In this document: positions 1 through 11,600 of the stretch, piece by piece
Position numbering within the stretch: position 1 is the stretch's first letter
How the letters are laid out: each line of letters begins with the position of its first letter
Assembly (NCBI GenBank): GCA_037974665.1
Contig: CM075768.1
Location: 61,522,316 to 61,586,315, forward strand
Length of the DNA stretch: 64,000 bases
Direction: 5' to 3'
From: Ehretia macrophylla
Lineage: Eukaryota; Streptophyta; Magnoliopsida; Boraginales; Ehretiaceae
Made by a program: the position numbers and the translations under genes
The notes under the pieces: model-generated
What the model saw: only the letters and a program-made list of their open reading frames with translations
Database searches by the model: none
What the model was told of the DNA's origin: nothing

Positions 1-439
1 AAAGGCCCAACGAAGCGGGCTTGGCTGCCCCCATCGTACAGCTCTTGGAGAGCTTTCCAACGGTATGCTGTGCACCGCGTAACTCCTTTCGGATGAAAAG
101 TTAAGGGCTCCGGAGAAACAAAGACCTGGTCCCAAGCCCGACGCCCTCGTTTTACAGGCCCAGCCTCTACGTGAAGCGAAGCTATCTTGCCCAAGGTGCC
201 ACAGAATTCGGTAATAAAAATGTGATGGATTAGGTTGACGTTCTTTTCGTGGCGCACAACGTACGATCCGGAATGAAAAATTAGCGCAAAAGAAGAAAAG
301 TGTCCCGAATATGATGAAAACGTTCGATTTTGGGTTCCGAAAATAGGTCCAACAAAGCATGCTTCGCTTCCCCCGTCGTAGAGCTCTAGGAGAGCTTTCC
401 AACGATATGCTGTGCGCCACGTAACTCCTTACGGATCAA

Positions 440-3400
440 AAGTTATGGGCTCCGGAGCGACGGAGTCCGGGTCACAAGCCCGACGCCCTCGGTTTGCGAG
501 CCCAACCTCTACGTGAAGTGAAGTTGTCTTGCCCAAGGTGCCGTCAAATTCGATAATAGAAATGTGATATATTAGGTTGTCGTCCTTTTCGCGGCGCATG
601 ACGTACGATCTGGGACGGAAAAACAGCGCAAAAGAAGAAAAGTGTCCTAAACTAATGAAAACGTTCGATTTTGGGAGCCGAAATCAGTACCAGCTAAGCG
701 TGCTTGACTGCCCCCGTCGTAGAGCTCTTGGAGAGCTTTCCAACGGTATGTTGTGCACCACGTAACTCCTTACGGATCAAAAGTTAGAGGCTCCGCAGCG
801 ACAGAGACTTGGTCCCAAGCCCGACGCCCTCGGTTTGCGGGCCCAGACTCTACGTGAAGCAAAGCTGTCTTGCCCAAGGTGCCGTCAAATTCGATAATAG
901 AAATGTGATATATTAGGTTGTCGTCCTTTTCGCGGCGCATGACGTACGATCTGGGACGGAAAAACAGCGCAAAAGAAGAAAAGTGTCCTAAAATTTATGA
1001 AAATATTCGATTTTGGGCTCCGAAAAAAGGCCCAGCAACATGAGCTTTTCTACCCCCATCGTAGAGCTCTCAGAGGGCTTTCCAATGGTATGATGTCTGC
1101 CACGTAACTCCTTACGGATCAAAAGTTATGGCCTCCGGAGTGACGAAGACATGGTCCCAAGCCCGACGCCCTCGGTTTGCGGACCTAGCCTCTACGTGAA
1201 GCGAAGCTGTCTTACCCAAGGTGCCTTGGGATTCGGTAATATAAATGTGATGGATTAGGTATTCGTCCTTTTCGCGGTGCATGACGTACATTCCGGGACA
1301 AAAAAATAGCGCAAAAGAAGAAAAGTTTCCCGAATACGATGAAAACGTTCGATTTTGGGTTCTGAAAAGAGGGCCAGCGAATCAAGCTTCGCTGCCCCCG
1401 TCGTAGAGCTCTCGGAGAGCTTTCCAACGGTATGCTGTGCGCTGCGTAACTCCTTACGGATCAAAAGTTATGGGCTCCGGAGCGACGGAGACCTGGTCCT
1501 AAGCCCGACGCCCTCAGTTTGCGGGCCCAGCCTCTACGTGAAGCGAAGATGTCTTGCCCAAGGTGCAGTGGGATTAGGTAATAGAAATGTGATGGATTAG
1601 GTTGTCGTCCTTTTTGCGGTGCACCACGTACGATCCGGGATGAAAAAACAGCGCAAAAGAAAAAAAGTGTCCCAAAACTGTTGAAAACGTTCAATTTTGG
1701 GCTCCGAAAGAAGCCCTAGAAAAGCAAGCTTGGCTGCCCTGCCGTAGAGTTCTCGGAGAGCTTTCTAACAGTATGCTGTGCGCTGCGTAACTCTTTACGG
1801 ATCAAAAGTTATGGGCTGGGGAGCGACGGAGGCGTGGTCCAAAGCCGGACGCCGTCGTTTTGCGGGCCCAGCCTCTACGTGAAGCAAAGTTGTCATGCCC
1901 AAGGTGTCGTGGGATTCGTTAATAGAAATGTGATGGATTAGGTTGTCATCCTTTTCGCGGTGCACGACGTACGATTCGGGATGAAAAAATAGCGCAAAAG
2001 AAGAAAATTTTCTTGAAACTGATGAAAATGTTCAATTTTGGGCTCTGAAATCAAGTCCAAAAAAGCAGACTTGGCTGCCCTCATCGTAGAGCTCTCGAAG
2101 AGCTTTCCAGCGGTATGCTGTGTGCCGCGTAACTCCTTACGGATCAAAAGTTATGGGCTCCGGAGTGACGGGGACCTGGTCACAAGCCCGACACCCTCGG
2201 TTTACGGGCCCAGCCTCTATGTGAAGCGAAGCTGTCTAGCCTAAGGTGCCGTGGGATTCGGTAATAGAAATATGATGGATTAGGATGTCGTCCTTTTTGT
2301 GGCAAACGACGTACGATCCGGGACGAAAAAATAGCGCAAAAGAAGAAAAGTGTCCCGAAATTGATGAAAATGTTCGATTTTGGGCGCCGAAATCAGGCCC
2401 AGCAGGTACTTGGCTACCCCCGTCGTAGAGCTATCGGAGAGCTTTACAACGGTATGCTGTGCGCCGCGTAACTCCTTACGGATCAAAAGTTTTGTGCTCT
2501 AGAGCAACGGAGACTTGGTCCCAAGCTCGACACTCTCGGTTTGCGGGCCCAGCCTCTATGTGAAGCGAAGTTGTATTGCCTAAGGTGCCGTGGGATTCGG
2601 TAATAGAAATGTGATGGATTAGGTTGTCATCCTTTTCGCGACTCACGACGTACGATTTGGGACAAAAAAACAGTGTAAAAGAATAAAAATTTTCCGAAAC
2701 TGATGAAAATGTTCGATTTTGGGCTCCGAAATCAAGCCCAGAAAAGCAGGCTTGGCTGCCCCAATTGTAGAGCTCTCGGAGAGCTTTCCAACGGTATGTT
2801 GTGCGTCGCGTAACTCCTTACGGATCAACAGTTATGGGCACCGTAGCGACGGAGACCTGGTCACAAGCCCGACGCCCTCGGTTTGCGGGCCCAGCCTCTA
2901 TGTGAAGCGAAGCTGTCTTGCCCAAGGTGTCGTTGGATTAGGTAAGAGAAATGTGATGGATTAAGATGTCGTCCTTTTCGTGGCGCACGACGTACGATCC
3001 GGGACGAAAAACTAGCGCAAAAGAAGAAAAGTGTCCCAAAACTGATGAAAATGTTCGATTGTGGGCGCCGAAATCAGGCCCAGCTGGTACTTGGCTACCC
3101 CCGTCGTAGAGCTCTCAGAGAGCTTTACAACGGTATGCTGTGCGCCGCGTAACTCCTTACGGATCAAAAGTTATGTGCTCCGGAGCGACGGAGACTTGGT
3201 CCCAAGCCCAACACTCTCGGTTTGCGGGCCCAGCCTCTATGTGAAGCGAAGTTCTCTTGCCCAAGGTGCCGTGGGATTCGGTAATAGAAATGTGATGGAT
3301 TAGGTTGTCGTCCTTTTCGCGGCGCACGACGTACGATTCGGGATGAAAAAACAGTGCAAAAGAAGAAAAGTTTCCCCAAACTGATGAAAATGTTCAATTT

Positions 3401-6400
3401 TGTTCTCTGAAATCAATCCTTTAAAAGAAGGCTTGGCTGCCCCCATCGTAGAGCTCTCGAAGAGCTTTCCAATGGTATGCTATGCGCCCCGTAACTCCTT
3501 ACGGATCAAAAGTTATGGGCTCCGGAGCGACGGAGACCTGGTCACAAGCCCGACGCCCTCGGTTTGCAGGCCCAGCCTCTATGTGAAGCGAAGCTGTCTT
3601 GCCTAAGGTGCCGTGGGATTCAGTAACAGAAATGTGATGGATTAGGATGTCGTCCGTTACGCGGCGCACGACGTATGATCCAGTATGAAAAAATAGCGCA
3701 AAAGAAGAAAAGTGTCTCGAAACTGATGAAAATGTTTGATTTTGGGCGCCGAAATTAGGCCCCGCGGGTACTTGGCTGCCCCCGTCGTAGAGCTCTTAGA
3801 GGGCTTCACAACAGTATGTTGTGCGCCGCATAACTCCTTACAGATCAAAAGTTATGGGCTCCGAAGCGACAGAGTCCTAGTCATAAGCCCGACGCCCTCG
3901 GTTTGTGGGCCCAGCCTCTACGTGAAGTGAAGTTATCTTGCCCAAGGTGCCGTCGGATTTGATAATAGAAATGTGATGGATTAGGTTGTCGTCCTTTTCG
4001 CGGCGCACGACGTACAATCCGGGACCAAAAAACTGCGCAAAAGAAGAAAAGTGTCCCTAAACTAATGAAAACGTTCGATTTTGGGAGCCGAAATCAGTCC
4101 CAGTAAAGCGTGCTTGACTGCCCCCATCGTAGAGCTCTCAGAACGCTCTCCAACGGTATGTTGTGCACTGCGTAACTCCTTACGGATCAAAAGTTAGGTG
4201 TTCCGCAGCGACGGAGACTTGGTCCCAAGCCCGATGCCCTCGGTTTGCGGGCTAAGAATCTACGTGAAGCAAAGCTGTCTTGCCCAAGGTGTCATGGGAT
4301 TCGGTAATAGAAATGTGTTGGATTAGGTTGTCATCCTTTTCGCGGCTCACGACGTACGATGCGGGGCGGAAAAACAGAGCAAAAGAAGAAAAGTCTCACA
4401 AAATAGATGAAAATGTTTGATTTTGGGCTCCGAAAATAGGCGCAGCAACGCGAGCTTTTCTGCCCCTATCGTAGAGCTCTCAGAGAGCTTTCCAACGGTA
4501 TGATGTCTGCCACGTAACTCCTTACGGATCAAAAGTTATGGCCTCCGGAGCGACGGAGACATGGTCCCAAGCCCGACGCCCTCGGTTTATGGACCCAGCC
4601 TCTACGTGAAGCGAAGCTGTCTTGCCCAAGGTGCCGTGGGATTCAGTAATAGAAATGTGATGGATTAGGTTGTCGTCCTTTTCACGGCGCACGACATACA
4701 TTTCGGGACGGAAAAATAGCGCAAAAGAAGAAAAGTATCCCGAATATGATGAAAACGTTCGATTTTGTGTTCCGAAAATAGGGCCAGCAAAACATGCTTC
4801 ACTGCCCGCACCGTAGAGCTCTCGGAGAGCTTTCCAACGGTATGTTGTGCGCCGCGTAACTCCTTAAGGATCAAAAGTTATGGCCTCCGGAGTGACGGAG
4901 ACCTGGTCTCAAGCCCGACGCCCTCGGTTTGCAGGCCCAGCCTCTACGTGAAGCGAAGATGTCTTGCCGAAGGTGCAGTGGGATTCGGTAATAGTAATGT
5001 GATGGATTAGGTTGTCGTCTTTTTCGCGGTGCACGACGTACGATCTGGGACTGAAAAACAGCGCAAAAGAAGAAAAGTGTCCCGAAACTGTTGAAAAGGT
5101 TCAATTTTGGGCTCCGAAAAAGGCCCAGAAAAGCAAGCTTGGCTGCCCCTGTCGTAGAGTTCTCGGAGTGCTTTCCAACGGTATGCTGTGCGCCGCGTAA
5201 CTCTTTACGGATCAAAAGTTATTGGCTCCGGAGCGACGGAGGCGTGGACCCAAGCCCGACACCCTCGTTTTGCAGGCCTAGCCTCTACGTGAAGCAAAGT
5301 TGTCATGCCCAAGGTGCCGTGGGATTCGATAATAGAAATGTGATGGATTAGGTTGTCGTCCTTTTCGCGGTGCACGACGTACGATTCGGGATGAAAAAAT
5401 AGCGCAAAAGAAGAAGAGTTTCCTAAAATTGATGAAAATGTTCAATTTTGGGCTCCGAAATCAAGTCCAGAAAAGCAGGCTTGGTTGCCCATGTCGTAGA
5501 GCTCCCGGAGAGCTTTCCAACGGTATGTTGTACGCCGCGGAACTCCTTACCGATCAAAAGTTATGGGCTCTGGAGCGACGAAGACCTGGTCACAAGCCCG
5601 AAGCCCTCAGTTTGCTGGCCCAGCCTCTATGTGAAGCGAAGCTGTCTTGCCCAAGGTGCCGTGGGATTCGGTAATAGAAAGGTAATGGATTAGGTTTTCA
5701 TCCTTTTCGCGGTGCACGACGTACGATCCGGGACAAAAAAAAAGTGCAAAAGAAGGAAAGTGTCCCGAAACTGATGAAAATGTTCGATTTTGGGCGCCGA
5801 AATCAGACCCAACGGATACTTGGCTGCCCCCGTCTTAGAGCTCTCGGAGAGCTTTAGAACGGCATGTTGTGCGCCGCATAACTCCTCACGGATCAAAAGT
5901 TATGTACTCCGGAGCGACGGAGACTTGGTCCCAAGCCTGACACTCTCGGTTTGCGAGCCCAGCCTCTACGTGAAGCGAAGTTGTCTTGCCCAAGGTGTCA
6001 TGGGATTCGGTATTAGAAATGCGGTGGATTAGGTTGTCGTCCTCTTCGCGACGCACGACGCACGATTCGAGATGAAAAAATAGCGCAAAAGAAGAAAAGT
6101 TTCCCAAAACTGATGAAAATGTTCGATTTTGGGCTCCGAAATCAAGCCCAGAAAAGCAGGCTTGGCTGCCCCTATCGTAGAGCTCGCGGAGAGCTTTCCA
6201 ACGGTATGCTGTGCGCCGCGTAACTCCTTACGGATCAAAAGTTATGGGCTCCGGAGCGATGGAGTCCTGGTCACAAGCCCGATGCCCTCGGTTTACGGGC
6301 CCAGCCTCTATGTGAAGTGAAGATGTCTTGCCCAAGGTGCCATGGGATTCGGTAATAGAAATGTGATGGTTTAGGATGTCGTCCTTTTCGCGGCACACGA

Positions 6401-6610
6401 CGTACGATCCGGGACAAAAAAACATCGCAAAAGAAGAAAAGTGTCTCAAAACTGATGAAAATGTTTGATTTTGGGCGCCGAAATCAGGCGCAGAGGGTAC
6501 TTGGCTGCCCCCATCGTAGAGCTCTTGGAGTGCTTTACAACAGTATGCTGTGCGCCGCGTAACTCCTTACGGATCAAAAGTTATGTGCTCCGGAAAGACG
6601 GAGACTTGGT
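440..6610 (+). repeat. Higher-order block: ~8 monomers repeated at ~3.41-kb offset (10 monomers)
   Basis: Monomer-specific variants at about 440-3200 reappear in the same order at about 3850-6610, shifted by 3404-3413 bp. Examples: the GGGAGCCGAAATCAGT monomer at 672 and 4082; the GTATGATGTCTGCCACG variant at 1089 and 4499; GATGTCTTGCC plus TGCAGTGGG at 1548 and 4968; and the CAGAAAAGCAAGCTTGG monomer at about 1716 and 5128. The two blocks are visibly diverged, so the exchange is older than those further right. The block edges are approximate. Confidence 0.75.
2030..3930 (+). repeat. Local dimeric pattern (two alternating monomer types, ~681 bp)
   Basis: Two monomer types alternate. One has CTCCGAAATCAAGCCCAGAA followed by GCAGGCTTGG (about 2040, 2720, 3402). 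The other has GGGCGCCGAAATCAGGCCC followed by GGTACTTGGC (about 2383, 3063, 3745). The like-with-like spacing is about 681 bp, two monomers. The same alternation appears again at about 5445-6600, as expected if it was copied within the larger block. Confidence 0.75.
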
Positions 6611-8686
6611 CCCAAGCCCGACGCCCTCGGTTTGCATGCCCAGCCTCTACGTGAAGCGAAGTTGTCTTTCCCAAGGTGCCATGGGATTCACTAATTGAAA
6701 TGTGATGGATTAGGTTGTCGTCATTTTCGCGGCGCACGACGCACTATCCGGGATGAAAAAATATCGCAAAAGAAGTAAAGTGTCCCGAATATGATGAAAA
6801 CGTTCGATTTTGGGTTCCAAAAATAGTCCCAGCGAAGCAAAGTTCGCTGCCCCCGTCGTAGAGCTCTTGGAGAGCTTTCCAACGGTATGCTGTGCACTGC
6901 GTAACTCCTTACGGATCAAAAGTTATGGGCTCCAGAGCGACGGAGACCTGGTCACAAGCCCGACGCACTCAGTTTGTGGGACCAGCCTCTACGTGAAGCG
7001 AAGTTGTCTTGCCCAAGGTGTCATGGGATTCGGTAATATAAATGTGATGGATTAGGTTATCGTCCTTTTCGCGGCGCACGACGTACTATTCGGGACGAAA
7101 AAACAACGCAAAAGAAGGAAAGTATCCCGAAACTGATGAAAACGTTCGATTTTGGGCTCCGAAAAAAGGGCCAATACAGCGGGCTTGGCTGCCCCCGTCG
7201 TAGAGCTCTCGGAGAGCTTTCCAATGGTATGCTGTGCGCTGCGTAACTCCTTACGAATCAAACGTTATGTGCTCAGGAGCGACGGAGACGTGGTCCCAAG
7301 TCCGATGCCCTCGGTTTGCAGGCACAGCCTCTACGTGAAGCGAAGCTGTCTTGCCCAAGGTGCCATGGGATTCGGTAAAAAAAATGTGATGGATTAGGTT
7401 GTCGTCCTTTTTGCGACGCACGACGTACCATCCGGGATGAAAAAAAAGCATAAAAGAAGAAACGTGTCCCGAAACTGATGAAAACTTTCAATTTTTGGCT
7501 TCGATAACAGGCCTAGCGAAGCAGGATTGGCTGTCGGAGATCTCTCCAACTGTATGATGTGCACCACGTAACTCTTTACAGATCCAAAGTTATGGCCTTC
7601 GGAGCGACGAAGACGTGGTCCCAAGTCTGATGCCCACGGTTTGCGGGCCCAGCCTCTACGTGAAGCGAAGTTGTCGTGCCCAAGGTGCCGTGGGATTCAG
7701 TAATATAAATGTGATGGATTAGGTTATCGTCCTTTTCGCGGCGCACGACGTACTATTCGGGACGAAAAAACAACGCAAAAGAAGTAAAGTATCCCGAAAC
7801 TGATGAAAACGTTCAATTTTGGGCTCCAAAATCAAGCACATAAAAGTTGGCTTGGCTGCCCCGGTCGTAGAGTTCTCGGAGAGCTTTCCAACGGTATTCT
7901 GTGCGCCGCGTAACTCTTTACGGATCAAAAGTTATGGGCTCCGGAACAACGAAGGAGTGGTCCCAAGCACGACGACCTCGTTTCGCAGGCCCAGCCTCTA
8001 CGTGAAGCGAAGATGTCATGCCCAAGGTGTCGTGTGATTCGGTAATAGAAATGTGATGGATTAGGTTGTCGTCTTTTTCGCGACACACAACGTACGATTT
8101 GGGACAAAAAAATAACGAAAAAGAAGAAAAGTTTCCCAAAATTGATGAAAATATTCGATTTTGGGCTCCGAAATCAAGCCCAGAAAAGCATGCTTGGCTG
8201 CCCTCGTCGTAGAGCTCTAGGAGAGCTTTCCAACGGTATGTTGTACGCCGCGTAACTCCTTACGGATCAAAAGTTATGGGCTCCGGAGCAACGGAGACTT
8301 GGTCCCAAGCCCGACACCCTCGGTTTGCGGACCCAACCTATACGTGAAGCGAAGTTGTCTTGCCCAAGGTACCGTGGGATTCGGTAATAGAAATGTGATG
8401 GATTAGGTTTTCGTCCTTTTCGCGGTGTACAACGTACGATTCGGGATGAAAAAATAGCGCAAAAGAAGAAAAGTTTCCCAAAACTGATGAAAATGTTCGA
8501 TTTTGGGCTCCGAAATCAAGCCTAGAAAAGCAGGCTTGGCTGCCCCTATCGTAGAGCTCGCGGAGAGCTTTCCAACGGTATGCTGTGCGCCGCGTAACTC
8601 CTTACGGATCAAAAGTTATGGGCTCCGGAGCGATGGAGTCCTGGTCACAAGCCCGATGCCCTCGGTTTACGGGCCCAGCCTCTACA
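6060..8686 (+). repeat. Near-identical monomer pair seven monomers apart
   Basis: The monomer at about 6060-6312 and that at about 8434-8686 are almost identical, sharing the rare GAGCTCGCGGAGAGC, GCGATGGAGTCCTGG and CCCGATGCCCTCGGTTTACG variants. The offset is 2374 bp, which is seven monomers less a small deletion near 7531. Between them, 7036-7150 and 7703-7817 share ACGTACTATTCGGGACG and are two monomers apart. Confidence 0.7.
7490..7640 (+). repeat. Internally deleted satellite monomer (~17 bp missing)
   Basis: The usual GGCTGCCCCCGTCGTAGAGC before the dyad is replaced by GGCTGTCGGAGATCTC near 7531, removing about 17 bp and damaging the dyad. This monomer also carries TTCGATAACAGGCCTAG, a variant otherwise typical of the right end of the window. 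Confidence 0.7.
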
Positions 8687-11600
8687 CGAAGCAAAGATGT
8701 CTTGCCCAAGGTGCAGTGGAATTCGGCAATAGAAATGTGATGGATTTGGTTGTTGTCGTTTTTGCGATGCACGACGTACGATTCGGGATGAAAAACAACG
8801 CAGAAGAAGAAAAGTGTCCCAAAACTAATGAAAACGTTTAATTTTGGGCTCCGAAAAAAGGCCCTAAAAAGCGGCCTTGCCTGCCCCCGTCTTATAGCTC
8901 TCAGAGAGCTTTCGAACGGTATGCTGTGCGCCGTGTAACTCCTTACAGATCAAAAGTTATGGGCTCCGGAGCGACGAAAACCTGGTCACATGCCCGACGC
9001 CCTTGGTTTGCGGGCCCAGCCTCTACGTGAAGCGAAGTTGTCTTGCCCAAGGTGCCGTGGGATTCGATAATAAAAATGTGATGGATTAGGTTGTCATCCT
9101 TTTGGCGGCACACGACATATGATCCGAGATGAAAAAATAGCACAAAAGAATAAAAATTTCACGAAACTGATGAAAACATTCAATTTTGGGCTCCGAAAAA
9201 AGGCCGAACGAAACGGGCTTTGCTTTCCTCATTGTAGAGCTCTTGGAGAGCTTTCCAATGGTATGCTGTGCGCCTCGTAACTCCTTACGGATCAAAAGTT
9301 ATGCTCTCTGGAGCGACGGAGATGTGGTCCCAAGCACGATGCCCTCGGTTTGCGGGTCCAGCCTCTACATGAAGCGAAGCTATCTTGCCCAAGGCGCAGT
9401 GGGCTACGTTAATAGAAATGTGATGGATTAGGTTGTCGTTCTTTTTGCGGCGTACGACGTGCGATCCGGGATGAAAAAATAACACAAAAGAAGAAAAGTA
9501 TCCCAAAGCTGATGAAAATGTTCGATTTTGGGATCCGAAAAAAGGGCCAACGAAGCGGGCTTGGCAGCCCCCGTCGTAGAGCTCTCGGAGAGCTTTCCAA
9601 GGTATCCTGTGCACCGCGTAACTCCTTACGGATCAAAAGTTATGCGCTCCGGAGCGACAGAGATGTGGTCCCAAGCACGACGCCCTCGGTTTGTGGGCCA
9701 AGCCTCTACATGAAGCGAAGATGTCTTGCCCAAGGTGCAGTGGGATTCGGTAACAGAAATGTGATGGATTAGGTTTCGTCCTTTTCGCTGTGCACGACGT
9801 ACGATCCAGGACGAAAAAACAATGCAAAAGAAGAAAAGTATCCCAAAACTGATGAAAACGTTTGATTTTGGGCTCTGAAAAAAGGGCCAACGAAGCAGGC
9901 TTCGCTACCCCCGTCGTAGAGCTCTCGGAGAGCTCTCCAACGGTATGCTGTGCACCGCGTAACTCCTAACGGATCAAACGTTATGCGCTCCGGAGCGACG
10001 GAGACGTGGTACCAAGCACGACGCCCTCGGTTTGCGGGCCCAGCCTCTACGTGAAGCGAAGTTGTCTTGCCCAAGGTGCCGTGGGATTCGGTAATAGAAA
10101 TGTGATGGATTAGGTTGTCGACCTTTTCGCGGCGCACGACGTACTATCTGGGATGAAAAAACAGTGTAAAAGAAGAAAAGTGTCCCTAAACTGATGAAAA
10201 CATTCAATTTTGGACTCCAAAAAATGCCCAGCAAAGCGGGCTTGGCTGCCCCCGTCGTTGAGCTATCGGAGAGCTTTCCAACGGTATGCTGTGCCCCTCG
10301 TAACTCCTTACCAATCAAAAGTTATGGGCTCCGGTGCGACGGAGACCTGGTCACAATCCCAACGCCCTCGGTTTGCGGGCCCAACCACTACGTGAAGCGA
10401 AGTTGTCTTGCCCAAGGTAAACTGGGATTCGGTAATATAAATTTGATGGATTACGTTCTCGTCCTTTTCGCGGCGCACGCCGTACGATCCAGCATCAAAA
10501 AACAGCGCACAAGAAGAAAAGTGTCCCAAAATTGATGAAAATGTTCGATTTTGGGCTCCGAAAAAAGGCCCAGCAACGCGAGCTTTTCTGCCCCTATCGT
10601 AGAGCTCTCAGAGAGCTTTCCAACGGTATGATGTGCGCCACGTAACTCCTTACGGATCAAAAGTTATGGCCTCCGGAGCGACGGAGACGTGGTTCCATGT
10701 CTGACGCCCTCGGTTTGCGAGCCCAGCCTCTACGTGAAGCGAAGCTGTCTTGCCCAAGGTTCAGTGGGATTCGGTAATAGAAATGTTATGGATTAGGTTG
10801 TCATCCTTTCCACGGCGTACGACGTACGATCCGGGATGAAAAAACAGCGCAAAAAAAGAAAAGTTTCCCGAATATGATGAAAACGTTCGATTTTGGGCTC
10901 TGAAAAAAGGCCCAGCGAAGCGAGCTTTTCTACCCCCGTCGTAGAGCTCTTGGAGAGCTTTCCAACGGTATGCTGTGCACTGCGTAACTCCTTACGGATC
11001 AAAAGTTATGGGCTCCAGAGCGACGGAGACCTGGTCATAAGCCCCACGCCCCTCGATTTGCGTGCCCAGCCTCTACGTGAAGCGAAGCTGTCTTGCCCAA
11101 GGTGCCGTGGGATTCGGTAATAGAAATATAATGGATTAGGTTATCATCCTTTTCGCGACGCACGACGTACGATCCGGGATGAAAAAATAGCTCAGAAGAA
11201 GAAAAGTGTCTCAAAACTGATGAAAACGTTCGATTTTGGGAGCCGAAATCGGGCCCAGCAAAGAGTGCTTGGCAGCCCTTGTCATAGAGCTCTCGGAGAT
11301 CTTTCCAACAGTATGCTGTGCGCCGCATAACTCCTTATGGATCAAAAGTTATGGGCTCTAGAGCGACGGAGACTTGGTCCCATGCCCGACGCCCTCAGTT
11401 TGCAGGCCCAGCCTCTATGTGAAGTAAAGCTGTCTTGTCTAAGGTTCCGTGGGATTCGGTAATAGAAATGTGATGGATTAGCTTGTCGTCCTTTTCGCGG
11501 TGCACGACGTACAATCCGGGACGGAAAAACAGCGCAAAAGAAGTAAAGTGTCCCGAAACTAATGAAAATGTTTGATTTTGGGCTCCGAAAAAAGGCCAAG

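Noticed and set aside
1355-1600. Recurrent ~81-codon plus-strand and ~69-codon minus-strand frames in many monomers
   Set aside because: Both strands carry similar frames at a fixed phase of the repeat, with no conserved ribosome or promoter context. They follow from homogenised sequence rather than coding constraint.
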